Below, one piece after another: positions 31,976-42,511 of a stretch of DNA of 64,000 bases. The DNA comes from Heliocybe sulcata (lineage: Eukaryota; Basidiomycota; Agaricomycetes; Gloeophyllales; Gloeophyllaceae), in NCBI GenBank assembly GCA_004369045.1, contig ML213512.1, forward strand, positions 308,698-372,697, read 5' to 3'. Made by a program: the position numbers and the translations under genes. Every line of letters begins with the position of its first letter. The first letter of the stretch is position 1. The notes beneath the pieces are model-generated. The model was not told where the DNA came from. It did no database searches and saw only the letters and a list, made by a program, of their open reading frames with translations.

Positions 31976-33745
31976 TCCGCCCTCTGCCACGGAGCGAGGC
32001 TACGCAGATCGCTTGCCGCCACGGCGAGATCGCATTAGTGCAGCGATGAAACAAACAGGAGCGGATCCTTCCTGTGACCCTCTTAGTGCGGGTTGGGGAA
32101 CGCACCCCACACTATTGGCGAAGACGATTGCAGAAGCATAGCAGGCTTTCAAAGTCTGTACGAGATTGCCGTAACGACGATGATGCCCATCATAACCAGG
32201 GGGACATGTAACAGATTGGGACCGTGATAGGCTTGCTCTGTGTGCGAAGAAGCGCTTCTGTCCATATCCACATGGGATCACAACCTCTTAAAAAGGCCGA
32301 CAAAGGTCTCGCTGGCTACCGCGGTAGTCGAATCAGCAGCACTATAATCTGCGTTCTCCCATGTTAGTCCAGAGCCATGAGAGCGAGAATGAGATCTTAC
32401 CACAATGACATGTACAGCTCATTGTCCGGGAACATGCATGTTCCCAGACACGAGTGAACAGACCCCGCGAAGCCGAAGTCCAGGGATGTGGCTGAGCCTC
32501 TTGCCTCAGCCCGTTTCGTATGCTCATTTAAAGATGTGGCCACAATCAGATCCTAGACAGGCAAAATCTTCTTGCAGATTTTGAAACAATCAAGCGGCAC
32601 CTGAGAAGATTTGAGTATTGACCAGTACGATTCAGTGGATCTGTAGATCTTAAACGCACCCGTGTATTCGTGGCGACCAGCTTAATGTCAATCGACTCTA
32701 CCTCTTTCAGGCTCACAGTCTCCAAAGATACGGATCGCAGTCATATACTGTACCTTCTCCGATAAAGTATGGACTTGCACGCTGGGGCCACCACATCAAC
32801 GACTGCCCTCCTCAGTCGGTTATGAGACACAATAGGCCTGTTTTCTTGGACTAAAAGGTCCCGAACTGAGGCGGCTCTCGCGAAGAGAAAGGAAGCCCTC
32901 CCCACAGACCATTGACCTCAAGAGTCCTTCTCGGGTCGGAGAGAGATGTGCACGCAAGTGCATCTGCATCCCGTGTGATCTTGAACAATGAACTCCAGCC
33001 CTCGTAACTGATGTCGACACCTTGACCCCGTGAAAGGATGAAGGGACGTAGGCATATGGTACCCAGCGTGGCCATACCAACTGCGGATTCTCCTTCGTAC
33101 TACGCTCCGAGGAGGCGTCGTGTTGAATTCCTTTTCGCGCGCTGCGTCATCGAAATTAGTCGGCTGAAAGAGGTGGTTGTCTATGTCACTGCTCTTTGGC
33201 GTCCTCGAAGCGGTCAAACAGAGTTGGCAAGGAACGCGAAGGTCATATCCTACGCACACATACTAGGACGTAACCGTGTCGCACTGATTTCGGTTCTCGT
33301 ACACACTGCGTACCCGCATCCGAGTGGTGGCCGTAAGTTGTCTGGCCCAGACATTGCCCATAATTTCAACTTAAGCAACGTCTCCCCCAAATCTCGAATC
33401 GGGCTCCGGCGGGTACCTGACGAGGCTTGCTCAGTGTCACGTCTTGTCACCCGAACTAGAGGGCTAGTCTGAGCGCTTCCAACAGCGTTTCAGCCTCTAT
33501 GTCGTTATCCTCGGTATAATATTATAATTCATTTGCGAACTCCATGATGCAAATAACGCTGCTTTATGAACGTGGAAGTCCGAATAAGCTGGAGAGTCCA
33601 TTCATGAGCAAAGCCGAGGACACCTTCCATCCGGGCAGCATCTGGAAAGCGAGACGAGAAGAATGTTTGCCTGAAGGAAGTCCTAAGGGCGGACAGCATT
33701 ACAATCAGTGTCTTCTGAAACAACGATTGTACAAACGACTTGCCT
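31976..33745. other. Gene-poor stretch upstream of the terpene synthase
   Basis: About 1.8 kb without a gene I can defend. The minus strand at 32851-33075 has an ATG-started open frame with coding-like text (VDISYEGWSSLFKITRDADA, then SLSDPRRTLEVNGLWGGLPF) that I cannot assign. Another minus-strand piece at about 33330-33460 reads SPIRDLGETLLKLKLW. These may be exons of an unrecognised gene or decayed sequence. Confidence 0.35.
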
Positions 33746-34891
33746 TCAAGCACCACCCGCTGTAAAGATAATACTAGAAGATGGCACGGCAGATGCGATT
33801 GAGGAGATGATCGTGCCAGACGGGGTGGCGGGCACGGCGGTCCCAGAAGCTGTAGCTGATGCTACGGAGGAAACGATAGTGCCAGATGACAAGGCCGACG
33901 TGATGGACACTATGGCAGTGCCAGATGCAGTAGCCGATGCGGTGGGCAGCTCACCCGTGACTGTCATAGGAGACCCAGAAGAAGAGAAGGTAACAGTGGT
34001 GGCACTCGAGGTTGCACCGGGCTCGCTGACACCACTAGCGGTCACTGTGACTGTAACGGTGGCCACAGGCGCACAAGTAGATCCGATGGTAGAACTGGGG
34101 TATACTGTGGATATAACGGTGGTGGCAGGACTGGGGCACACGAAACTACTCGAGGCGACAACTGTATTCGTGCCTGATACGATGTTGCTGGATGGCACCA
34201 CAGTAGCCGTAATCGAGGTGGGGGATGCGATTACAGTCGTGGGGTACGACGTGGTATCGGGATCGAAGGTAATGGTAGGATACGCGGCTGTGTCAGGGTC
34301 CCATATAGTAGTGAGGAATGAGCTGGTATAGAATGTGGTTGTATCCAGATCCGAAGTGGTCGCGGGAACCGCCGTCGCACTAGAATAAACGACGGTGGAA
34401 GGGCTTGCGCTGCCCGGGTACGCAGTTACAATGGACGTAACAACGCTGGGGCACGCCTCACTGGTGGGGAACGACGAAACGCTGGCGACACTGGTCGTAG
34501 TAGGGAAGAATGACGATAGCACCGAACTGGACGGTGATGCCCCAACGCTGGAGATGATTACAGTTGTAGCGGTTCCGGAAGCTAAGAACGAAATCGATGT
34601 CACGTCAAGGTTGGAAATGACAGCCGTATAGGATCACTTACCAGAAGCCGATGATACGACCGTAGTCGGCTCAGCACTGGAGATAATGATGGTGGTAGGA
34701 CTTCCGGCGACGGTTGCAAGTACCGTGGTCGGTTCCAGGATGGAGCTCGAGACAGTAACAGTCGTGGGGCTGCTTGCCGCGCTAGAGACAACGACAGTGG
34801 AGGGACTGCTCGCGACGGAGGACTCGACTGGAATCGCCAAGCTCTGAGAGACCAGAACGGGGAGAACTGCAAGTACGTAGGCCAGGAACAT
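33746..34891 (-). CDS. Secreted Ser/Thr/Val-rich low-complexity protein, 2 exons, 361 aa
   Basis: Exons 34642-34891 and 33746-34581 (transcript order) join in frame. Residues 1-20 (MFLAYVLAVLPVLVSQSLAI) are a signal peptide. The rest is almost wholly Ser, Thr, Val, Ala and Pro with repeated short units such as SSPTTVTVSS, SYPTTVIASPTS and SVASATASGTAVP, plus a few Cys (EACPS, FVCPSP, STCAP). This is the composition of heavily O-mannosylated wall or matrix proteins. The C-terminus (SSSIIFTAGGA) lacks a clear hydrophobic GPI tail. A TATAAAAGG box lies about 65 bp upstream. No homologous family is recognised. A long antisense open frame (33708-34331) is a by-product of the biased codons. Confidence 0.75.
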
Positions 34892-34955
34892 GACTGGTTG
34901 ATGAGTCGAATATGGGGACCCTCGCTCTGGCTTGATTTTGACCGGGACCGTGGAC

Positions 34956-34964
34956 CCTTTTATA
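34956..34964 (-). promoter_or_regulatory. TATA box of the Ser/Thr-rich secreted protein gene
   Basis: TATAAAAGG on the minus strand, 65-73 bp before the start codon at 34891. Confidence 0.6.
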
Positions 34965-35434
34965 GCCACTCGCGTTGGTCAACTATCACATCAGGTGCCG
35001 GATGCTCGTGACAAGTTTTGCCCGCGGGGTTAACTCGAGGCGTAGTAGATGTGTCTTAGTAACTTTGCCAAGGGTTCGCAGAGACCTGCACAGCTTCGTA
35101 TCGAGGCTGCGCAGGTAAGATTGCGCGGCAGCTCTGTATTCTGTCCGTGATCGCAGTGGCGAGAGATGCCCGAGTGAGAGAGTACCACATGAATGCGTCC
35201 AGCATATACCGATTCTCTATTTGGGTCTGGACGTGTCCCCTTAGAGTTGCGGAAGCTATGCAAAAGATGGTCGGGCTTGCGGCGAGTCCAATTGAGTGGA
35301 GAGATACGGCCGACTGGGAGGCCACGACGCAGAGCCGCTCTGCACAGAGTCCAAAGTATATGCACAATGCTATATCGATCGTAGACGCGTTCGCTGCTTC
35401 CAGTCCGAACCGGGTCCAGGATTCCGCGTGTCTA
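34965..35434. other. Intergenic, nothing recognised
   Basis: Both strands carry open frames (35056-35469 minus, 35147-35479 plus), but neither has a recognisable domain, promoter or splice pattern. Confidence 0.4.
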
Positions 35435-36673
35435 TCATACAACATAGACATTCTCCTTCTGCAATTCATATCCGTTTAGCTTCTGAAAGTACGCCAGCCT
35501 CTCTTGCCGTCTCTGCGCGAAGGCTGTGAGGCAAAGAATTCTCTGCGGGTGCGAGTAAAACGAACTTACCTCCGCGTCCTCTGGCTCGATATCGATGCTC
35601 TCACCCTTGACCTTGGTACCCGAGGCCTTCCGTTTGCCTTGGACCTTGGCCGAAGGCTTGTGTTTCTGTACAGGTTCATCCTCGCTGCTAGTCTCCTCGT
35701 CCCGGACTTTGCCTCGCACTCTTCTGGAGGCACGTTTGCTTCCTGCAGCGGCATTTCGTTTCACGTGCCGCTTGGGCAGCATGCCTTCCAGCTTCTTCGC
35801 GTATTCCACGGGGTCAAGGATCTCATCATATTCGGATCTCTGCACAGGTTGTATGCGCAACTTCTTGCGTCCCCGTCCTTGTGTAGTAGCGATTGCGTGG
35901 AATCCGGAGCTGCGAGAGTTGCCAGGGGCAAGCTCAGATGATTTGGCCGGTTTCGAAGGGGACGGCGTGGATGCCATAGATGCTGTGCCAGGCGTGCTGC
36001 ATGGAGTATCCATGGACCTGCGCTTAACAGCGCGTTTGTGAGGAGTAGCTGGGGGTCGTGGGGTCGACTCTTCGGTGAATCTTTTCTCCTTTTCCTGCGG
36101 CAGTTCGTGCTTAGCAAAAGCTTCAACCTCTTCGGAGGCATACAAGTCATCGATGTTATCCTCAGTCAGCTGCTCCGGTATTTCCTTCTTCTTAAATGCT
36201 GGACGTTCGCTCTGTCCTCTCCTCTTCTTCAGCTTTCTTTCAGCCGCTAGAAAACCGAAAGGATCTTCCACTTCGTCCAGCACGTCCTCCTCTTCCGATA
36301 TCGGCAGCTCATTCAGTTCAACGGCTGCGGGGCGCAGATCCTCTGAGGTAGGCTGCAGCGGTGATGACGGTGGCAGGGACGATGAGACCTGCGCCGATTG
36401 CGCCGCCGAGCGTCCTTGCGGTAACCTTGGTTTTCTCCTGGGTCGTCCCAGAGGCGTTGACTGCATGAAGGGAGCATCCTCTCTGTGCGTAGAAGTACCC
36501 AATATCTTTAACTCTAGTTGTCCTTCTCCCTCTTTCTGGCCGGTCGCACTGTTCCCGCCACTGCCCAAACGACTTGGGCCTCGGCGATGCGTCTTCGAGA
36601 CCTTGAGCTTGCCACGCTCAGCATCCAAGATGTTCGACTTAGTACCGAGTGTATCGCGAGTACGGAGGTGCAT
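35435..36673 (-). CDS. Conserved unknown, basic nuclear-type protein with C-terminal KEN motif, 2 exons, 393 aa
   Basis: Exons 35570-36673 and 35435-35512 join in frame through a GTAAGT...GCGCAG intron. The protein is highly charged with several basic clusters (RKLKKRRG, HKRAVKRRS, RGRKKLRI, HVKRNAAAGSKRASRRVRGK), suggesting a nuclear location. Acidic blocks are SEEEDVLDEVEDPFGFLAAE and EDNIDDLYASEEVEAF. The C-terminus RRQERLAYFQKLNGYELQKE plus NVYVV contains a KEN tripeptide, the APC/C degron core, and I believe this end is conserved in fungi. No enzymatic domain is seen. The frame is open to 36757 upstream; I start at the ATG at 36673 (MHLRTRDTLGTKSN). Confidence 0.65.
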   Translation of the reverse strand: MHLRTRDTLGTKSNILDAERGKLKVSKTHRRGPSRLGSGGNSATGQKEGEGQLELKILGTSTHREDAPFMQSTPLGRPRRKPRLPQGRSAAQSAQVSSSLPPSSPLQPTSEDLRPAAVELNELPISEEEDVLDEVEDPFGFLAAERKLKKRRGQSERPAFKKKEIPEQLTEDNIDDLYASEEVEAFAKHELPQEKEKRFTEESTPRPPATPHKRAVKRRSMDTPCSTPGTASMASTPSPSKPAKSSELAPGNSRSSGFHAIATTQGRGRKKLRIQPVQRSEYDEILDPVEYAKKLEGMLPKRHVKRNAAAGSKRASRRVRGKVRDEETSSEDEPVQKHKPSAKVQGKRKASGTKVKGESIDIEPEDAEVSSFYSHPQRILCLTAFAQRRQERLAYFQKLNGYELQKENVYVV

Positions 36674-37096
36674 GGGAACGATAGCAGGAATGATTACAAT
36701 GGATGTATGCAGTGCGACAAGCTGGACGTGGCGGAGTTTCAGCGCGTTGTGAATCACGCGCGAACCACCATCCGGATGGCATCACGTGACCCACGGCGTC
36801 TCGTGCGGTACTAATGAGGCTTTGAGGTGGAGAGTCGGTTTGTCTGTGATGAATCCGAATCGAGCTTCTCGCTCAAGGTGTGCGGTCACTGAATCGGTAC
36901 AGTCGTCAGGGCGTAGTAAGCAGCCGAGTGACATTGATGAGGTTCAGCCAAATCTTAGGCGGAACTACTGGCGGAACTACTGCGATGTGTCCATTAATCC
37001 TGTAAATACCTATAAATATACACTAGCGACCAAAATATTGATTAGATATGGTTGACGACACCATAGTGAGATTGAAGGAGAATCCTACGTGCCCAA
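36674..37096. other. Intergenic, nothing recognised
   Basis: Promoter region of the gene starting at 36673 (minus) and 3' flank of panB. An exact repeat of GGCGGAACTACTG occurs near 36958 and 36970. No gene is seen. Confidence 0.45.
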
Positions 37097-38125
37097 CTAC
37101 ACAACTCCCTCAAGAAACTGCCTCCACTCCGTTTCATCCATCTCGTAACTCTCGTTCACCACCTCCGGGAACGCTCTCGTCTTCACCGCGTTCACATATG
37201 CAGACACGCCTTTCATCTCCTCCGTCTGGACGTCCGCGAACCTTCGCACGAATTTAGCCTTGTGCCCGTGCCACCTAGCCATGAGATCGTCCCAGACCAG
37301 AACCTGCCCGCTTGTATTCGGGCCTGCACCGATCCCGATCGTAGGCACCGACAGCTTGTTCGTGATGTGGGTCCCAAGGATATGTGGTATCGCCTCCAAG
37401 ACGACTGAAAACGCTCCTGCATCCTCCAGAGCCAAAGCGGAGTTGTACACTGAGCGAGCAGATGCAGCGTCCTTGCCCTGAACGCGGTACCCGGAGAGCG
37501 CGGTGTGACGTTGTGGAAGGAGCCCGACGTGCGCCATAACAGGAATACCAATGCTCGTGAGCCTCCTTACGGTCGGTGCAATCTCCTCTCCTCCTTCTAA
37601 CTTGACGGCTTCGACACCACCTTCTTGGACCAGCCGTACGGCGTTACGCACCGCTTCTTCGGGACTGGTATGATACGATCCGAAAGGCATGTCCGCTACT
37701 AGGAAAGGCAGCTTGCTGCCCCGGGCGACGGCGCGGCAATGGTGGAGCATTTCGTCTAGGGTTAACTTCGTAGTCGAGTCGTAGCCAAGGCAGACTTGAG
37801 CTAACGAATCCCCGACCAGTGTAATATCCGCGCCGTAGGAGTCGCAGGCACGACCAGTAGGGAAGTCGTAGGCGGTGACCATTGCGATGGGGGTCCCAGA
37901 CTGTCGCATTTGGTGCAAGTGCTGTATCGTGACCTTCTTCCTGCCTTCATTCCACTGCGCATCAGAGTCTGTGTATAGATAATTATCCTAAAGCTACGCA
38001 CGTGCGGATCGCTCGCTGGCTATTCCAGTCTCCTTCTTATCTGAAGGCCATGCACTCATCCACCTCCGCGCTACAGGAGACAGCGCCGGCCGCAAGCTCA
38101 GTGCACTGAGCATGTTCCTTGTCAT
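37097..38125 (-). CDS. panB: 3-methyl-2-oxobutanoate hydroxymethyltransferase (ketopantoate hydroxymethyltransferase), 2 exons, 331 aa
   Basis: Exons 38002-38125 and 37097-37968 join in frame. The first 40 residues (start MTRNMLSALSLRPALSPVAR) are Arg- and Ser-rich without acids, a mitochondrial presequence. The enzyme core is complete: TIQHLHQM, MVTAYDFPTGRACD, LVGDSLAQVCLGYDST, LVADMPFGSYHTSPEEAVRN, GGVEAVKLEGGEE, IPVMAHVGLLPQRHTALSGY, the catalytic Glu in VLEAIPHILG, and IGIGAGPNTSGQVLVWDD. It makes ketopantoate from alpha-ketoisovalerate and 5,10-methylene-tetrahydrofolate in pantothenate and CoA synthesis. The presequence was recovered only by splicing the small first exon. Confidence 0.96.
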
Positions 38126-39271
38126 GGTGAAGAATTTCGCAGAAAATGAGAGCTATTATCGGGCCATCGTAGGATAGATCTGTCGTCCCAGACACCAGAA
38201 ATAAAATGGACCATGCTGGCTCAGATGGTATGATCAAAATATGCGGCAGACTACAAGAGGGTATAGCCGGCTGTCTCAGCCACCCACCGGTATAATTTGG
38301 CCCGTGCCGGGGGGATGCACCGCCTCCTCATCCCCATCACCTGCGCGTCGTGTCCGAGCCCGTAATCTTGAAGGTATATATCACTAACCAGCTGTAAATA
38401 CCTTAGGACTTCATGCATGGGCCTGTGTTGATGCGCGGGCGAAGGAGCAGACCGCAGGTGGGCGTATGTGATCAATTTGATGGGTGGAGAGTAGTTCGCT
38501 AACGTCGCTCAGCCGCAGCGCTAGTAGGCTAGGGAATATGAGCATGGGACACACGGAACAGGTCGACATTATAACGCTGAGCTGGTTAAGGCGCAATGCT
38601 CCTCAGATTGCTCGGAAGTTGCGGTATAAGTATAAGACACCCCAAGTGAAGCGGGATGGTAAGAGGAGTTCAGGTCAGCACAATGGCTATGCCTCCGAGC
38701 TAGCGTCGCGGCTGCTACTGCTATATGAACTGCGTCGGGAAGGAAGTACTCCGAAACGGGGGTGTACACTGAACTCTGCGATGTGAGCTTGCATCATCTC
38801 TCCGTCTTGATGTACTGATTGCCTTTTGCACAGAGATTTCCGCAGTGACGGAGGATCAGGCTACAGGTAAGTAGGATGGCTGTCCAAGGGTCTAAGCGAC
38901 ATTAGAAAGACAGCTTCTTTGTATGATGCCCTCATGCCATACTCTCACATGCCCTTCATTTCAGGCATTTGTTGTATTTTTAGCAAATAGAGACTTTTCC
39001 TCAGCGGCAGGGCACATGTCTCTGAAAGACTCGACCATAGCCATCCTTGCGCTCATCTTTGGTTCGTCAACGAATGCTCCACAAAGCGATGTCCCTACTC
39101 AGAGGCGAATGCAAGCGACTCTCGACCATCACTTCTCCGCGTCCTCCCCGCTGCGAATCTCAACAAATAAGGTAGGTGAGCAAGAACAAAATCAATTGCG
39201 GGCTTGCTCTGGGGTACTGTCTCTAGCAGACACCATCGAGGGGTAGGCGAATTCCGGAGATATGGAAAAGG
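38126..39271. other. Intergenic, 1.1 kb
   Basis: No gene recognised. A plus-strand open frame at 38484-38786 and one at 38923-39246 have no domain and no consistent splice links. Confidence 0.45.
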
Positions 39272-39280
39272 TATATAAAG
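39272..39280 (+). promoter_or_regulatory. TATA box of the Pro/Ser-rich secreted protein gene
   Basis: TATATAAAG lies 55 bp before the ATG at 39335. Confidence 0.65.
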
Positions 39281-39334
39281 AGTCTGGAGGTGCTGTAATA
39301 TCGTCAGGACACCAGAAGCCCCCTTCGCTATACC

Positions 39335-40225
39335 ATGCATCCCTCCTTCGCACTTACGCTCCTTCTGCCTGCCATCCTTGCTCTGCAAGGCTCTGCCGCC
39401 CCTGCGTCCGCCCCGAGTTCCTCCATTGGTAGTGTCACTGCTACATCTACTGCCACTGCAAGCACCGTCTCGGTGACGAGCTCGGTCGCTTCAGGCAGTG
39501 TCAGCAGCTCAGCTGGCCCCACGGTCCCGTCGTCCTTCTCCATCAGCGAGTCCTCTGCGCCATCCAGCGTACCAGTACCGTCTGGTTCCCCCTTCCCATC
39601 GAGCGTTCCCTTCCCATCGAGTGTCCCGTCCGGTCTCCCTTCAGGGTTTCCTTCGAGCGTTCCCTTCCCATCGGGTACAGCATTCCCTTCTGGTGATCCG
39701 TCAGGCCTCCCCTCGAGTTTCCCGACGGGCTTGCCATCAGGCTTCCCAACGGGCTTGCCATCAGGCTTCCCAACGGGCATCCCCTTCCCCTCCGGCTTTC
39801 CGTCCTTCTCTTTCCCATTCCCATTTCCGAGCGGATCCGCAGCTCCCAGTGGCTTCAGCCGCCACCCTCATCACCACCATAGCCATAGCTGGAGCGCCTC
39901 CGCGAGTGGCAGCGCCCCCACAGCGACCTCGGAGACTGCCTCTCCTACCGAGACTGCCACCGCCTCATCGTCGACTGGCGGCGTTGACCCCTCAAGCATC
40001 CCAGCCTCGTCATCCGTGACGGTTAGCAGCGGCACCGCCTCTGCGACGCTGTCTGCCAGCAGTAGCGTGGCCTCTCCCAGTACGTCGGCCAGCGGTAGTG
40101 ATGTCCCGAGCAGCGTCCCCTTCTCGTCCGTCACCAGCGTGGCTTCTTCTGCCACGGCATCTGCGAGCACCAGTTTGATCTCTTCGAGCGTTGCATCAGT
40201 GGGCTCGACTGTGACCCCCCAGTAG
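39335..40225 (+). CDS. Secreted Pro/Ser/Phe-rich repeat protein, single exon, 296 aa
   Basis: A signal peptide (MHPSFALTLLLPAILALQGS) is followed by a Ser/Thr-rich segment. A central Pro-Ser-Gly-Phe repeat domain comes next (units such as SGLPSGFPSSVPFP and TGLPSGFPTGLPSGFPTG), then a His-rich patch (RHPHHHHSHSW) and a second Ser/Thr/Val-rich tail. Composition suggests a heavily O-glycosylated wall or extracellular matrix protein. The His patch might bind metal, which is speculative. No GPI signal is evident, because the frame ends ...GSTVTPQ without a hydrophobic tail. It lacks introns, unlike almost every other gene here. Confidence 0.75.
   Translation: MHPSFALTLLLPAILALQGSAAPASAPSSSIGSVTATSTATASTVSVTSSVASGSVSSSAGPTVPSSFSISESSAPSSVPVPSGSPFPSSVPFPSSVPSGLPSGFPSSVPFPSGTAFPSGDPSGLPSSFPTGLPSGFPTGLPSGFPTGIPFPSGFPSFSFPFPFPSGSAAPSGFSRHPHHHHSHSWSASASGSAPTATSETASPTETATASSSTGGVDPSSIPASSSVTVSSGTASATLSASSSVASPSTSASGSDVPSSVPFSSVTSVASSATASASTSLISSSVASVGSTVTPQ
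39725..39772. repeat. 24-bp in-frame coding minisatellite, two perfect units plus a partial third
   Basis: Two identical 24-bp units (first 20 bases ACGGGCTTGCCATCAGGCTT) encode TGLPSGFP twice, followed by the start of a third unit. Looser relatives extend over about 39590-39780. Copy number is likely to vary between strains. Confidence 0.85.
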
Positions 40226-40785
40226 CGCCTAAGGTATGTGAGTTTGCTTTAGATGTACATGAGTGGGCACGATTCTGATCAAATCACCGGTGGTCGATCC
40301 AGTTTCAAAGCCCCCTGGCTTCAGGATCATTATCTTACGCTTCATATGCTGGATATTTGACTCTTGCGGTTGATCATTGAATTATGTATCACTGCCCTGT
40401 CGCGTATTTATTCTCGTTATCGGTTGGGGCCGGGAGCCCTACTGTGTATTTATTGTATTTATCGACTGGCACGCTTTTTGCATTATATCACATTGAGCAC
40501 TCTGAGTGCTAACTAACGGCTCCGACTGGATGATCCACGGCGGATGTCCGAGTATGTTCTTTGTGGCCACTCGGGTGAGCATGTCTCGGTTTCACTGATG
40601 CCGCGAAGGGGAACCAATCTCGCTGTTCCCTCGACCAGCTGGGCTGCTTTGCTACGACTTACTCTGGGACGAGTTTTGATGGACTGCGGCATCCAGTAGC
40701 CAAGAGTTCAATCCGGGGTATCATGGAGATGCGAATAAAAGGTCCGTAAAACAATACAGCTACATATCAGATTGTCCGTGCGTTT
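40226..40785. other. Intergenic, convergent 3' ends
   Basis: 3' flanks of the Pro/Ser-rich gene and the DUF4203 gene. No gene is seen. Confidence 0.5.
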
Positions 40786-42120
40786 CTACATACTGAACCT
40801 ACTAGGAGGCTTCTCGAAGAACTTGGACGCTATTCGCGACTTCAAATCTTCAAGCACCTCGTCATCGTCAGAGTCGGTGGGATAGAACGGCTTTGTGAAT
40901 ATCTTGTGTTGCGCAAACGCCGCTACGGGGCTAAGTTCAGGGGGATGTCAGTTCGGGTGGATGTTGTTACGGTGGGAGACGTACATCACCGCCAAGGACA
41001 CCCCTATCACGATGATGGTGGATATTGTAGGATGGTAGCCATTGCCGATCAAGTCCTTGGATATCGTGTCAGTAAGGCAGTCAGAGGGTAGACGAAATTT
41101 TGACTAACTGCGATGTGAGCGGAGTTCCTGTCAAATAAAGATCGTAGACCCCGACTCATGCCGTCTTGCTTGTGTAGAATCAGATCCACGCCGAGACCCG
41201 TCAAGAACGTCCCACAAGACGTTGCGCTTAGCAGCTGCGCACTTCCATCAGAGTCTGAAACTTGACAAGGACGAGGAAGGACTCACTATGGCCGCGCGCT
41301 GTCGGAAAAGCAGCAGGATGGCACTTGCCACCGTGGTGACGGCGACTATGACCCAGTTAACGCCGTAGATGGGCAGTAGGAGGTTGTCCTTCATTATAAC
41401 TGCCCTGACTCCGACAGCGAAGCCGCCCTCGAGACATAGGAGGGCGATCCCGCCTGCTCTCGCGAAGGAGAAGAGGCCGAGGCTGAAACCGCCAACGTAC
41501 ATGCCAAGTACTATCAGGGTGAGAGGAATGTCCCCGATGTCTGGAACGCCCATTGTATTGATAATCGCAGCCCATCCTAGGAACATAAAATATTGAGTGA
41601 CAAATGGCGATCTCACATTTGCTAGCCTGCTTCCCAGAGAAATTGTAGTCTGGGGGTCAAACATAACCCCCGAGAATCCGAGCTCTCTGGGACCGGTCTA
41701 AGCTGACGTGGAAGTGATATACTCACCACCTAGTGCTAAAGCAAGCCCTGTAGCGACAGCAGTCGTAAACCGGGATCCTCGAATGCCGGCGATAGTGAGA
41801 GGTACGCCAATAGCAAAAGCGAACAGGAACCAAATTATGGCAGCCGCGTTGAAGGCTGAGCCACTTCCATCCGAGGCGGGTCCTTGTGGGATGAATTGGA
41901 GGCTATCGGAATCGATAACTACAATTTGGCCATCTCTGTTTTCTACGACCGCCTTTCGGGGAAACAGCGACGGTGCAGCGGCTAGCACGGATTGGAAGGG
42001 AGGGATAGGTGTTGCCCATGATGGTCTCGCGAGGCTCATAATGATAATAACCTGGACGAAGAGGGGGATGAATGGATAGCACGAGTGCCTAGCTGGCATT
42101 GCGTGGGTCTCTCGGGGCAT
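40786..42120 (-). CDS. DUF4203-type multi-span membrane protein, 5 exons, 341 aa
   Basis: Exons in transcript order: 41727-42120, 41287-41576, 41109-41234, 40985-41055 and 40786-40930. A signal-peptide-like N-terminus is followed by a luminal part (SVLAAAPSLFPRKAVVENRD) and six or seven transmembrane helices, including AIIWFLFAFAIGVPLTIAGI, IPLTLIVLGMYVGGFSLGLF and the third exon's CGTFLTGLGVDLILHKQDGM. The Trp-Ala-Ala-x-x-Asn-Thr block, GVNWVIVAV and the short acidic cytosolic tail (FYPTDSDDDEVLEDLKSRIA) match the DUF4203/TM7SF3-like family of basidiomycetes, whose function is unknown. The start could instead be the Met at 42099. At the first intron the acceptor 41577 leaves the Gly run slightly longer than I expect, so that junction is the least certain. 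Confidence 0.8.
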
Positions 42121-42511
42121 CGTAACTCAGACACCCTGGAGAAGCAGAATAACGAAAAGAAAGGAGCCAGTCCACAGAAAACACGAAAAGACTGACAGCG
42201 CAGGATCATAGTGCCAGTTAGCAAGAAACCTGGCCAGCCAGGACGAAGCTCATGGTGGTCAAGCCAGAAGAAGAAATGAAGTAGTCGGCGACATCCGTCT
42301 GCAACAAGCTGCAGCGCCTAAGTATAGCCAAGCTTTATATTTACAGCATGCAGTCGCCTCGACGCTGGTCGCCATGGGTTTGCGACCATCGCGTTGTAAA
42401 AGGAGCCACCGTCTGATTTAGAATCCTCGCATAGATGATAACGAGCAAACAGACACAAACAACGCGTCAATAACGCGGTAGTGGCTTGACCTCTCCCCCA
42501 ATTGCATCGTT
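42121..42511. other. Divergent promoter region
   Basis: Shared 5' region of the DUF4203 gene (minus) and the HAUS3-like gene (plus). No other feature is seen. Confidence 0.45.

Noticed and set aside
33708-34331. Long plus-strand open frame with acidic, Val/Asp-rich text
   Set aside because: It is antisense to the Ser/Thr/Val-rich secreted protein. Its regular composition is the mirror of the repetitive sense codons, and the sense strand has the signal peptide, intron and TATA box.
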